This document shows, one piece after another, positions 50,575 through 58,340 of a stretch of DNA of 64,000 nucleotides. The notes beneath the pieces are model-generated. The model made no database searches. It saw nothing but the letters and a program-made list of their open reading frames with translations, and was not told the origin of the DNA. The position numbers and the translations under genes are program-made. The stretch is from Arthrobacter sp. OAP107 (GTDB lineage: Bacteria; Actinomycetota; Actinomycetes; Actinomycetales; Micrococcaceae): positions 806,001 to 870,000 of the forward strand of contig NZ_JBEPOK010000001.1 of the NCBI RefSeq assembly GCF_040546765.1. Reading direction: 5' to 3'. Every line of letters starts with the position of its first letter. Position 1 is the first letter of the stretch.

Positions 50575-50856
50575 CCTCTGAGCCGAGGGCGGTTCGTGCC
50601 GATTGTGCAGACGTTCCTTCCCGTCACCGCCGGGGTGGGCCGGATGGGGTACCGGACGTTCATCGCCTTCAACGCGATCGGCGCGCTGCTGTGGGGCGTT
50701 GGCGTGCCCCTGCTCGAATTCTGGCTCGGCAGGTATGAATGGATCGGCGCCAACATCGACCTGATCTTCATCCTGATTGTGCTGGCGTCCATCGTCCCGA
50801 TTGGCCTTGAAGTATTCAAAAACAGACGCAAGAAGGCCGCCGACACCGATTCCTAG
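50575..50856 (+). pseudogene. DedA-family protein fragment, C-terminal third
   Basis: About 94 residues reading RFVPIVQTFLPVTAGVGRMGYRTFIAFNAIGALLW and ending KNRRKKAADTDS: the conserved second half of a DedA protein (re-entrant loop and last helices). The first ~120 residues are absent. The break lies at the same point as the broken phosphoesterase on the other strand, indicating one deletion event. The intact DedA at 46947 is a different paralogue. Confidence 0.8.
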
Positions 50857-50871
50857 AAACGGCCGGTCGGT

Positions 50872-51040
50872 GACTGTGCACCGGGCGCTGGACCTGACAG
50901 AGAATTCCCAGATCTACGCGGACAACCTCCCCGGTACCGTGACCCTGCAGGTCACTGCAACTTACACCGACCAGACGGACGCCTCAGCACAGCTGACCCT
51001 CAAATTCGGGTCGAACGGTAAAATCGACTGCCCCGCCTAG
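50872..51040 (+). pseudogene. C-terminal fragment of an unrecognised protein
   Basis: A frame ending at 51040 reads VHRALDLTENSQIYADNLPGTVTLQV, then a hydrophilic beta-like tail ending KIDCPA. It has protein-like composition but no start; upstream is the dedA fragment. It is taken as the tail of a secreted or lipoprotein gene cut by the same rearrangement. Confidence 0.35.
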
Positions 51041-51160
51041 CCCTTGGAGTACCCGCCGCACCCACGGTGGGTTCGGCTGGCAAACCTGCCCGAACGCGGG
51101 CTGGAACAGTTCGTGCGCGAAACAAGCGCGCCGGCAGCGGCGGTGTCCGATGATTGAGTC

Positions 51161-51697
51161 ATGAGAAGAACCGTTGGCTGGCTGACTGCTGTTCTTGTGG
51201 TGTCGCTGGTGTTTGGAAGCGTCTATGTTGCGCTTCAGCAGCTTGGACGAAGCTCTGCCAATGAGGCTCCAGCGGCCGCTCTCGCCGCCCAGGTACAGCT
51301 GGCGAAGCCGACGCCTGCGCCCGGTCCGAGGTCCGAACTGACGTCTGAGAGTGGCGTGTTCGTCATCGTCTATGGCGCCGACAACAGGCCGGAGTCGGGC
51401 ACCGTTACACTCGACGGCTGGCTTCCCGCTGTACCGGGCGGGGTGCTGAACACCGCCAGGACATCTGGCTTTGATGCGGTGACCTGGCAGCCGGAACCAG
51501 AACTGCGGATGGCAATTGTGGCACGCCCCTCGGCCGCGAAGGTCGTCGTGGCAGGGCAGTCACTGGGTCCCTACGAGGACCGAGATCGCAGGACCCTGGT
51601 CATTCTGGCCCTCGGCTGGCTGGTCAGCGTTTTGGTCATTGCGGCCGGCTACGGAGCGAGCGAGTTTCTCCGCCGCCAGCAGCGGGCCGCCACGTGA
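51161..51697 (+). CDS. Hypothetical protein with N- and C-terminal membrane helices
   Basis: 178 residues: a helix at ~8-28, an exposed 110-residue domain (VFVIVYGADNRPESGTVTLDGWLP, PEPELRMAIVARPSAAKVVVAGQSLGPYEDRDRR), and a second helix at ~146-168 followed by a short cytoplasmic basic tail. No family is recognised. The start at 51161 has only a weak ribosome site. A noncoding repeat begins 40 bases after its stop. Confidence 0.7.
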   Translation: MRRTVGWLTAVLVVSLVFGSVYVALQQLGRSSANEAPAAALAAQVQLAKPTPAPGPRSELTSESGVFVIVYGADNRPESGTVTLDGWLPAVPGGVLNTARTSGFDAVTWQPEPELRMAIVARPSAAKVVVAGQSLGPYEDRDRRTLVILALGWLVSVLVIAAGYGASEFLRRQQRAAT

Positions 51698-52315
51698 GCC
51701 GGGCATGCCGCCTCCATAATGCCAGGGCACCTTGCCGAATTCTGGACGGCAACAATAAGCAGCCTTAGGATTAACGTGCGTTGTGGAGCCTTTGGGCTCC
51801 ATGGGGCAGCCCAATTGGGGGAGGCCTCGAACGCCGCCTGGCGGCCCTGCGGATGCATTCGCGGGGCCACCGGTGTAGCAGCCCGTCCGGCGTCCTTGCC
51901 CGACTTTGTCAGGACTCTGGTTCACGCTCAGGAGCGAAAGGCGGCATGGCTTCGAACCATGCTCTGCCGTGCCGGTATCGGAAGGCGGATCCGGTATAGC
52001 CGGCCGTTTGGGGGTCGATGATGTCCTGCACGCCGGCCTCCGGACGTAGTGGGTTTCCAACCACGGGCTTCGGAGGAGGAATCCGAAGACGGCAAAACTC
52101 ACTGCGAGGAAAATGCTCGCAAGCCCGAACATGTCGATTACGCGGTAGGCGCCCGTCCAGGAGGGATCATCAAGAGATTCCCACCCGCGGTCAGCGATGA
52201 AGGCACCGGCAGTCGTCAGCGCGCCGATCAGCCACGCGGCGATCCCTTGCCGACGGACGCCGACGCGGTGCGGAAGTGCCGCCCACGCCTCAACGCTTGG
52301 CACGGAGACGATCAT
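51560..52315 (-). CDS. Two-helix membrane protein, C-terminus probably foreign (uncertain)
   Basis: The first ~90 residues look like a real membrane protein (AWLIGALTTAGAFIADRGW and VIDMFGLASIFLAVSFAVFGFLLRSPW as two helices). From there the frame runs on through the noncoding repeat at 51737-51877 and the 3' end of the plus-strand gene, where composition is Pro/Arg/Gly-rich. Either the true gene was cut by insertion of that repeat or it ends by another route. The start at 52315 has no strong ribosome site. Confidence 0.4.
   Translation of the reverse strand: MIVSVPSVEAWAALPHRVGVRRQGIAAWLIGALTTAGAFIADRGWESLDDPSWTGAYRVIDMFGLASIFLAVSFAVFGFLLRSPWLETHYVRRPACRTSSTPKRPAIPDPPSDTGTAEHGSKPCRLSLLSVNQSPDKVGQGRRTGCYTGGPANASAGPPGGVRGLPQLGCPMEPKGSTTHVNPKAAYCCRPEFGKVPWHYGGGMPGSRGGPLLAAEKLARSVAGRNDQNADQPAEGQNDQGPAISVLVGTQ
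51737..51877. repeat. ~140-bp noncoding repeat, copy A
   Basis: Nearly the same sequence as 55575-55714, about 3.8 kb away in the same orientation: both open with GAATTCTGGACGGCAACAAT, share GTGGAGCCTTTGGGCTCC and GAGGCCTCGAACGCCGCCTGG, and end near CCGGTGTA. It contains a perfect GGAGCC-TTTG-GGCTCC hairpin, and GC-rich stems after it. No protein-like frame is shared by the two copies in a way that needs coding. Candidate structured RNA or small repeat element. Confidence 0.85.
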
Positions 52316-52370
52316 GCCACGCCCAGGCGTCGTCCCCATGGCCGCAGCCTGGCTGCCCGTCAGCTCTGGC

Positions 52371-52763
52371 TTAGGCGGGGCCGATCAGCTGGATGAGGTT
52401 GCCGCAGGTGTCATCGAGGACCGCAATCTTCAGGTCGCCCTGCACGCCGGGTTGCTGGACGAACAGGACGCCGTGCTCGGACAGTTCACGGTGTGCGTCC
52501 GCGACGTCGTCGACCCGGAAGGACGCTACTGGGATGCCGTCCTCGGCAAGGGCGCGCTGGTACTCCTTCGCCGCCGGGTGGGCGTTCGGTTCCAGCAGCA
52601 GTTCGATGCCGTCCGTGTCGTCGGGTCCGACGACGGTCAGCCAGCGGTACTCGCCCAGCGGCACATCGTGCTTCAGGGTGAATCCGAGGCGCTGAGTGTA
52701 AAAATCGAGCGCTTTCGCCTGGTCGTCGACGAATACGCTCATGACGTGAATGCGGGGCTTCAT
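52371..52763 (-). CDS. VOC-family (glyoxalase/bleomycin-resistance-like) protein
   Basis: 130 residues with the VOC fold: SVFVDDQAKALDFYTQRLGFTLKHDVPLG near the N-terminus, RWLTVVGPDD, and VLDDTCGNLIQLIGPA at the end. The ATG overlaps the stop of the ArsR-like regulator by four bases (ATGA), so the two are one operon. Likely a metal-dependent or binding protein under that regulator. Substrate unknown. Confidence 0.93.
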   Translation of the reverse strand: MKPRIHVMSVFVDDQAKALDFYTQRLGFTLKHDVPLGEYRWLTVVGPDDTDGIELLLEPNAHPAAKEYQRALAEDGIPVASFRVDDVADAHRELSEHGVLFVQQPGVQGDLKIAVLDDTCGNLIQLIGPA

Positions 52764-53047
52764 AGTGTCTCCTGTTCCGGAACTAGCCAGCGATCCAGCA
52801 GTGACCGCAGCGGTGAGGTGTCGAGATGGTGCAGCTTTGTGCGGCCGGCCCGTTCCGTTCTCACCAGTCCGGCGGCCTCAAGCACTGCCAGATGCTGCGA
52901 TACGGCCTGCCGCGTAAGCGTTGAGCCATGCTCGGTGAGCAGCCGCGTGCACAGCTCGAACAGTGTCATGCCGTCCCGGCGTGCGAGCTCATCGAGGATC
53001 GTGCGGCGCGTGGGGTCTCCGATCGCACGGAACACCTCGTCGCTCAT
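52760..53047 (-). CDS. ArsR-family winged-helix regulator (non-metal type)
   Basis: 95 residues: FRAIGDPTRRTILDELARRDGMTLFELC, then TRQAVSQHLAVLEAAGLVRTERAGRTKLHHL. There is no metalloid cysteine pair; such regulators commonly sit before VOC or SRPBCC genes. The ATG at 53047 is near a weak site. It is the first gene of a two-gene operon with the VOC protein. Confidence 0.92.
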   Translation of the reverse strand: MSDEVFRAIGDPTRRTILDELARRDGMTLFELCTRLLTEHGSTLTRQAVSQHLAVLEAAGLVRTERAGRTKLHHLDTSPLRSLLDRWLVPEQETL

Positions 53048-53513
53048 GCCGGCATTTTAGGCAAGTGTTCACTTGCCTTTCAAGAGGCTGCTGGAAATCC
53101 GCGGCAGCGGCCGCCGATCAGCCGGAACTGGGCCCGCGGCTGGTCCGTGATTATCGCGCTTAGCGGGGGAGGTGGAGTCGTCGCCGGGTCCGGTGCAAGG
53201 CTGGGGAATGCGTCCCGGACCCGCCGATCTGAAGCTGCGGTTAGCGGCTACCTGTGCTTCAGTGACACAACACAGTCTGCGCCGGGCACGTTGTGAATTA
53301 CGTGCCCGACCTGAGAGCCGGAGCCCTGTTTGACCCCCCGTTTGAGGGGGCGGAAGGTTGCCTGCAAGGTTTTCCCAAGCTCAGCCAACAGGTAATTCAC
53401 CCGTCCTTTAGCCCGTTCCCTCACGGATGTCCCCGAGGCCTGTCCACGCACGGGGTCCGGGCGTAGAATCCTCGCGGACAGCGACTGCCGTGATCCTGCC
53501 CGGGGAGGTTGCA
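53048..53513. other. Intergenic region with hairpins and promoter
   Basis: 466 bases. GGGCACG-N10-CGTGCCC (53284-53307) and CCCCCC/GGGGG around GTTTGA (53334-53350) are stem-loops. CAAGGTTTTCCCAAGC (53365-53380) is another copy of the recurring noncoding motif. TAGAAT at 53464-53469 is a good -10 candidate for the amidase, 45 bases before its start. Confidence 0.5.
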
Positions 53514-54980
53514 GTGGATGAACAACTCCGCTGGATGGATGCAACAGAGCAGGCCGATCTGGTCCGCTCCGGCCAGGTCAGCGCCGCTGAACTCCTCGCT
53601 GAGGCCCGGGACCGCATCAGAGTACTTAACCCCCACCTGAACGCCGTGATCGCCGAGCTGGACGCCGCGCGCGCCGGCAACCCGGACGCCGCCCCAGCCG
53701 GTAACCCACTGCCTGACGGCGCAGGCTCCGACGATATTCCGTTTCCGGGGGTGCCGTTCGTGGTCAAGGATCTTGCCCTGGAAATCGCCGGGACGCCGTT
53801 CTGTGAAGGCTCGCGTTGGCTTGCCGGGAACGTCTCAGGCCACGACCAGGAACTCGCGCGGCGGTTCCGCCGGGCTGGGCTGGCCATCGTCGGTAAGACG
53901 AACACCTGTGAGTTCGGCTTGAGCCCGCACTGCGAACCACTGCTGCACGGTGCAACCCACAACCCATGGGATTTGGCCCTTTCCACGAGCGGATCCAGCG
54001 GCGGGTCGGCGGCCGCCGTTGCAGCCGGGGTCGTGCCGATGGCGCACGGCAACGACCTCGGCGGGTCGCTGCGGTATCCGGCGGCGTGGTGTGGGCTGTT
54101 CGGCCTTAAACCGACCCGTGGACGGGTGCCGCTGGGTCCGGAATATGGTGACGTCGTAGGCGGCCTCGCGGCCGAGTTTGCACTGACCCGCACGGTCCGC
54201 GACGCGGCGGCGTTGCTGGACGCCGTCGCCGGTCCGGCTCCCGGGGACCCCTACTGCGCTCCGCCACAGTTGCGCTCGTACGTGGCCGAGACTGTGACGG
54301 CGCCGGGACGGCTCAGGGTCGCGGCCACGGCGGTACCTAACGGCGGCCAGAAAGTCCATCCTGACTACCAGCGGACCTTCGACGCAACTGTGGACCTGCT
54401 GGGCAGCCTGGGCCACGACGTCGAAGAGGCGCACCCCGAGCCGCTGGACCGTGCCGGACACCGCGCTATCCGCGCCGTATACGGTGCCGCAGCCGCGTGG
54501 ATCGAGGGGTACTGGACGCGGCGGCAGGGGCGCGGGCCGGAACCGGGCGAACTCGAACCGTATACCGAGGTCCTGTTCGAACGCGGCCGGAAGGTCAGCG
54601 CAGCAGATTACCTCCAGGGCGTGGAGGAGCTGCAGCGCTTTAGCCGCAGGGTGGCCGGTTTCTTCGAGGATTACGACCTGTGGCTGACGCCAACGGTCGG
54701 CTGGCCGCCATTGCCGCTGGGCACGCTGACGGCGACGGCCGAGGACCCCCTCCGCGGGGAACGTGAGGCTGGCCGCTTCCTGATGTTCGACGGCGAGTAC
54801 GCCAACATTACGGGCAACCCGGCAATGTCCGTTCCGTTGGGCACCGATTCCGCCGGGCTTCCCGTCGGAATGTCTTTCCTGGCCGGCTTCGGCGCCGAGG
54901 CCACCCTCTTCCGCCTGGCCGCCCAGCTGGAACAGGCCAGGCCCTGGGCGGGGCAACGGCCATCGGTTGCGGTGCCGTGA
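53514..54980 (+). CDS. Amidase-signature-family amidase
   Basis: 488-residue cytoplasmic hydrolase of amides. Ser-cisSer-Lys triad visible: Lys85 (PFVVKDLAL), the SGSSGGS segment (159-165) and the nucleophile Ser185 in GNDLGGSLRYPA, followed by CGLFGLKPTRGRVP. Length typical of the family. The GTG at 53514 has GGGGAGG seven bases upstream; upstream frame extension is unlike amidases. Followed 62 bases later by a small ABM-like gene and probably cotranscribed. Substrate unknown. Confidence 0.94.
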   Translation: MDEQLRWMDATEQADLVRSGQVSAAELLAEARDRIRVLNPHLNAVIAELDAARAGNPDAAPAGNPLPDGAGSDDIPFPGVPFVVKDLALEIAGTPFCEGSRWLAGNVSGHDQELARRFRRAGLAIVGKTNTCEFGLSPHCEPLLHGATHNPWDLALSTSGSSGGSAAAVAAGVVPMAHGNDLGGSLRYPAAWCGLFGLKPTRGRVPLGPEYGDVVGGLAAEFALTRTVRDAAALLDAVAGPAPGDPYCAPPQLRSYVAETVTAPGRLRVAATAVPNGGQKVHPDYQRTFDATVDLLGSLGHDVEEAHPEPLDRAGHRAIRAVYGAAAAWIEGYWTRRQGRGPEPGELEPYTEVLFERGRKVSAADYLQGVEELQRFSRRVAGFFEDYDLWLTPTVGWPPLPLGTLTATAEDPLRGEREAGRFLMFDGEYANITGNPAMSVPLGTDSAGLPVGMSFLAGFGAEATLFRLAAQLEQARPWAGQRPSVAVP

Positions 54981-55042
54981 ACCCGCTCCGCAGCCATCCA
55001 GTGCAGCAGCCGGCACAGCAATCCACGCGAAGGAGACACACA

Positions 55043-55330
55043 ATGTATCTGGGAATGTACAGCTTCCGCGGGGACCCGGCGGAGCTTCTCGCCGGTCATG
55101 ACCGCATGCTGACTCTGCTGCCGGAAGGCCAGCTGGACCTGCATCTATGTGTGCAGACGGAAGACGGCATCGCCATCCTGGACACCTGCCCGAGCCGGGA
55201 GGTCTTTGACCGTTTCAGCAGCGGTCGGGCATTTCAGGAGTTAGTGGCGGCTGCCGGCCTGCCCAGCCCCGAGATCCAGCACCTGGGCGACGTCAAGAGC
55301 TACGTCCTGCCGTCGGGACACACTGACTGA
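55043..55330 (+). CDS. Small conserved hypothetical (ABM/ferredoxin-like)
   Basis: 95 residues: MYLGMYSFRGDPAELLAGHDRM, then LDLHLCVQTEDGIAILDTCPSREVFDRFSS and a C-terminal strand GDVKSYVLPSG. It resembles small antibody-like monooxygenase-fold proteins but lacks known catalytic residues. AAGGAGACACACA precedes the ATG. Downstream partner of the amidase gene by 62 bases. Function unknown. Confidence 0.8.
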   Translation: MYLGMYSFRGDPAELLAGHDRMLTLLPEGQLDLHLCVQTEDGIAILDTCPSREVFDRFSSGRAFQELVAAAGLPSPEIQHLGDVKSYVLPSGHTD

Positions 55331-55574
55331 GGAGAGCACGGGTGCGCCTGTTGCCTCATTTCAATGGGTCCCGGAAGGTTGCTTCGGCGCTTCATGTGAA
55401 AAGGTCCGCAAGTCAACGGGCCCCGCAAAAACTCCAAAACCGAAAACCAGCCCGGAAGGCCGGTCGTTGGCTGGAGCACGACGGTTTCCCCGTCACCGTC
55501 GGCTGAGGAGCAGCCGCACGAATTACCGGTGAGAATATACGACGCCGGGTGGCGGCGCCAGCGGGCACGGCGCG

Positions 55575-55714
55575 GAATTCTGGACGGCAACAATAAGCAG
55601 CCTTACGATAAAAGTGCGTTGTGGAGCCTTTGGGCTCCGGGGGGCAGCCCGATTGGGGGAGGCCTCGAACGCCGCCTGGCGGCCCTGTGGATCATCCTCA
55701 GGGCCGCCGGTGTA
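55575..55714. repeat. ~140-bp noncoding repeat, copy B
   Basis: Second copy of the element at 51737-51877, same orientation, with about a dozen and a half differences. The hairpin GGAGCC-TTTG-GGCTCC is kept unchanged, as are GCGTTGTGGAGCC and GAGGCCTCGAACGCCGCCTGG. Confidence 0.85.
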
Positions 55715-55915
55715 CGACGGAGTGCCGCACCTCCCTGTGCTCAATCAAGCAGGTACGGGCCTAGTGCCGCCTCGCGGACACCTAAGAGTCCGTTGCCCTG
55801 ACGGCGGCAACAGATCGAGCATTTCGCGTTCGTGAACCTGGGCAAGAAGTGAAGAGGCTAAGGCCTGTCGTCTTTGTGTTGCTTGACGCCCTTCGCCGCT
55901 TCCGCATATCCTGAA

Positions 55916-55930
55916 CGAACGGTCGGTAAA
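55916..55930 (+). promoter_or_regulatory. Putative TetR/PaaR-type operator before paaA
   Basis: CGAACGGTCGGTAAA, with the half-palindromic ACGGTCGGT, lies 37 bases before the paaA start. Actinobacterial paa genes are usually repressed by a TetR-type PaaR that is relieved by phenylacetyl-CoA. No paaR gene is in the window. Confidence 0.45.
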
Positions 55931-55966
55931 TAATCCGAGTACGGACGTGAATGCATAGGAGCAACC

Positions 55967-56983
55967 ATGGCAGCGCAGAACCTGCAGTCAGTGCCTGACC
56001 AGCCGGCAGCCCCCCAGGAAGCCAGCAGGGACCTAGGCCTGGAGGCCGAGGGCCAGGCGTATTTTGACCGCGTGATCTCCGAGGATTCCCGGATCGAGCC
56101 GCGCGACTGGATGCCTGCCGCCTACCGCAAGACCCTCCTGCGCCAGATCTCGCAGCACGCGCACTCGGAGATCATCGGCATGCAGCCGGAGGCCAACTGG
56201 ATCTCCCGCGCCCCGAGCCTGAAGCGCAAGGCCATCCTCATGGCCAAGGTCCAGGACGAGGCCGGCCACGGGCTCTACCTCTACTCCGCCGCCGAAACCC
56301 TGGGCCAGTCCCGCGACCAGATGATGGATGACCTCATCGCCGGCAAGGCCCGCTACTCCTCGATCTTCAACTACCCGGCCCTCACCTGGGCGGACATGGG
56401 TGCCATCGGCTGGCTCGTCGACGGCGCCGCCATCTGCAATCAGGTGCCGCTGTGCCGCGCGTCGTACGGTCCCTACGGCCGGGCCATGGTGCGCATCTGC
56501 AAGGAAGAGTCCTTCCACCAGCGCCAGGGCTTCGAGATCCTGCTGGAACTCTCCAACGGAACGCCCGCGCAGAAGCAGATGGCCCAGGACGCCGTGAACC
56601 GCTGGTACGCCCCGGCCCTGATGATGTTCGGCCCGCCGGACGACGATTCCCCCAACTCCAAGCAGTCCATGGCCTGGAACATCAAGCGCTTCAGCAACGA
56701 TGAGCTGCGCTCGCGGTTCGTCGGGATGATGGTGGAGCAGGTCCGGGTCCTGGGCCTCACCCTCCCGGACAGTGAGGTCCGCTTCAACGAGGACACCAAG
56801 AAGTGGGAACACGGCCCGCTGGACTGGAACGAATTCAAGGAAGTGCTGGCCGGCCGCGGCCCCTGCAACTCGCAGCGGCTTGAGCGCCGCCGGCAGGCGC
56901 ACGACGACGGCGCCTGGGTCCGCGAGGCAGCCGCCGCCTATGCGGCCAAGCAGGTTAACAAGCAGAAGGAATACGCAGCATGA
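55967..56983 (+). CDS. paaA: Phenylacetyl-CoA epoxidase catalytic subunit PaaA
   Basis: 338-residue di-iron oxygenase subunit that adds one O atom from O2 to the ring of phenylacetyl-CoA, giving the 1,2-epoxide. Iron-ligand motifs are visible: HSEIIGMQPE, KVQDEAGHGLY and CKEESFHQRQGF. The GMQPEANWISRAPSL and RFVGMMVEQVRVLGL stretches are typical. Ribosome site AGGAGCAACC precedes the ATG. Heads the operon paaA-B-C-D-E with ATGA-type overlaps; a PaaR-like operator lies upstream. Confidence 0.97.
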   Translation: MAAQNLQSVPDQPAAPQEASRDLGLEAEGQAYFDRVISEDSRIEPRDWMPAAYRKTLLRQISQHAHSEIIGMQPEANWISRAPSLKRKAILMAKVQDEAGHGLYLYSAAETLGQSRDQMMDDLIAGKARYSSIFNYPALTWADMGAIGWLVDGAAICNQVPLCRASYGPYGRAMVRICKEESFHQRQGFEILLELSNGTPAQKQMAQDAVNRWYAPALMMFGPPDDDSPNSKQSMAWNIKRFSNDELRSRFVGMMVEQVRVLGLTLPDSEVRFNEDTKKWEHGPLDWNEFKEVLAGRGPCNSQRLERRRQAHDDGAWVREAAAAYAAKQVNKQKEYAA

Positions 56984-57429
56984 CACTCCATGTCGACACC
57001 CCAACCTCGCAAGCTCGGCCGGGGACCCCGGTCGCCATGGCTCCACACGGCAACCCGGAAGTACCGGCCAGCTCCGGTGGAGCAGTAGAAAGCTCCGCCG
57101 CCAAGGTCCCGGCCCGGCCGGCCCCAGCCGAGGAGGCCCCGCTGCACCGCAGCGCCTGGCCGCTCTGGGAGGTCTTCGTCCGGTCCAGCCGCGGCCTGTC
57201 CCACGTGCACGCCGGCAGCCTGCACGCGCCGGACGCCGCCATGGCCCTGCGCAACGCCCGCGACCTCTACACCCGCCGCAACGAAGGCGTGTCCATCTGG
57301 GTGGTCCCGGCGGACGCCATCGCCTCGAGCGACCCGGACGCCAAGGGCTCGTTCTTCGAATCGCCGCAGGGCAAGGACTACCGGCACGCCACGTACTACA
57401 CCAAGAGCGAGGGAGTGAAGCACCTGTGA
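56980..57429 (+). CDS. paaB: Phenylacetyl-CoA epoxidase subunit PaaB
   Basis: 149 residues. The C-terminal ~95 residues are PaaB: WPLWEVFVRSSRGLSHVHAGSLHAPDAAMALRNARDLYTRR and GVSIWVVPADAI. The N-terminal ~55 residues are an extra Pro/Ala-rich tail not found in enteric PaaB. PaaB is a structural subunit bridging PaaA-PaaC pairs. Overlaps paaA and paaC by four bases each, so translation is coupled. Confidence 0.95.
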   Translation: MTLHVDTPTSQARPGTPVAMAPHGNPEVPASSGGAVESSAAKVPARPAPAEEAPLHRSAWPLWEVFVRSSRGLSHVHAGSLHAPDAAMALRNARDLYTRRNEGVSIWVVPADAIASSDPDAKGSFFESPQGKDYRHATYYTKSEGVKHL

Positions 57430-58340
57430 CCACTCCCGAGACGCAAGAGACCACAGGCCACGGCGACATTTCCGTCGGCGTCGCCGGTGCAGGCGCCAGC
57501 GGCGACGGGTCGGCCAGCGCCACGCGCATCACCCCGGGCAACGCGCTCCGCCCGGAGGACATCGCGCTCGAGGTCCGCACCGGCCTGGCCAAGCCCACCG
57601 AGGACGTGGCCGAGTACGCGCTGCGCCTGGGCGATGACGCCCTGATCCTCGCCCAGCGACTGGGCCACTGGATCTCCCGCGCCCCCGAGCTGGAGGAGGA
57701 CGTGGCCCTGGGCAACATCGCCCTGGACCAGCTGGGCCACGCCCGCAGCTTCCTCAGCTACGCCGGGGGAGCCTGGGAGAAGTCCGAGGATGACCTCGCC
57801 TACTTCCGCCGCGAACACGAGTTCCGCTCGGCGCACCTCTTCGAGCAGCCCAACGGGGACTTCGCCGTCACCATCGCCCGGCAGTTCGTGGTGAGCTACT
57901 ACCAGTTCGAGCTATACCGCCGGCTCACCGAGTCCACCGACGCCACGCTGGCCGCCATTGCCGCCAAGGCCGTCAAGGAGGTGGACTACCACCGCGACCA
58001 CAGCGCCCAGTGGATTCTCCGCCTGGCGCAGGGCACCGACGAGTCCCGCCAAAGGATGATCCACGGCCTCAAGCTGATCTGGCCGTACGTCGGCGAACTC
58101 TTCCAGGATGACGAGCTGGTGACCCGCCTCGCTGAGGCCGGCGCCGCCGTCGAGCCTTCCTGCCTGCAGGCGGACTTTGACCGCCTCACCGGCGAGGTCC
58201 TCAGGGAAGCCGAGCTGGAGGTCCCGGACGTCCCGTTCGCCCCGGGCGGCGGGCGCCGCGGCAAGCACTCCGAACACCTGGGCTACATCCTGGCTGAGAT
58301 GCAGGTCCTGGCCCGGGAGCATCCCGGAGCAAGCTGGTGA
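57426..58340 (+). CDS. paaC: Phenylacetyl-CoA epoxidase structural subunit PaaC
   Basis: 304 residues with a ferritin-like fold related to PaaA but without full iron ligation; it stabilises PaaA. Motifs: YALRLGDDALILAQRLGHWISRAPELEEDVALGNIALDQLGHARSFL and KEVDYHRDHSAQW. An N-terminal ~40-residue Gly/Ala/Thr-rich tail is an addition relative to E. coli PaaC. Start GTG at 57426 overlaps the paaB stop; its own stop overlaps the start of paaD. Confidence 0.95.
   Translation: MTTPETQETTGHGDISVGVAGAGASGDGSASATRITPGNALRPEDIALEVRTGLAKPTEDVAEYALRLGDDALILAQRLGHWISRAPELEEDVALGNIALDQLGHARSFLSYAGGAWEKSEDDLAYFRREHEFRSAHLFEQPNGDFAVTIARQFVVSYYQFELYRRLTESTDATLAAIAAKAVKEVDYHRDHSAQWILRLAQGTDESRQRMIHGLKLIWPYVGELFQDDELVTRLAEAGAAVEPSCLQADFDRLTGEVLREAELEVPDVPFAPGGGRRGKHSEHLGYILAEMQVLAREHPGASW

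Larger units (their letters stand above)
55331..55966. other. Intergenic region with repeat copy B and paa promoter
   Basis: 636 bases between the small gene and paaA. The middle holds the second ~140-bp repeat copy; sequence just before it (CCGGTCGTTGGCTGGAGC and beyond) may belong to the same element. The last 60 bases hold the putative paa operator and promoter. Confidence 0.5.

Noticed and set aside
51649..51870. Small protein encoded on the minus strand by the ~140-bp repeat (also readable in copy B)
   Set aside because: The frame is kept in both copies, but the start is not shared and the DNA forms perfect hairpins; similarity is explained by the repeat itself. Not fully excluded.
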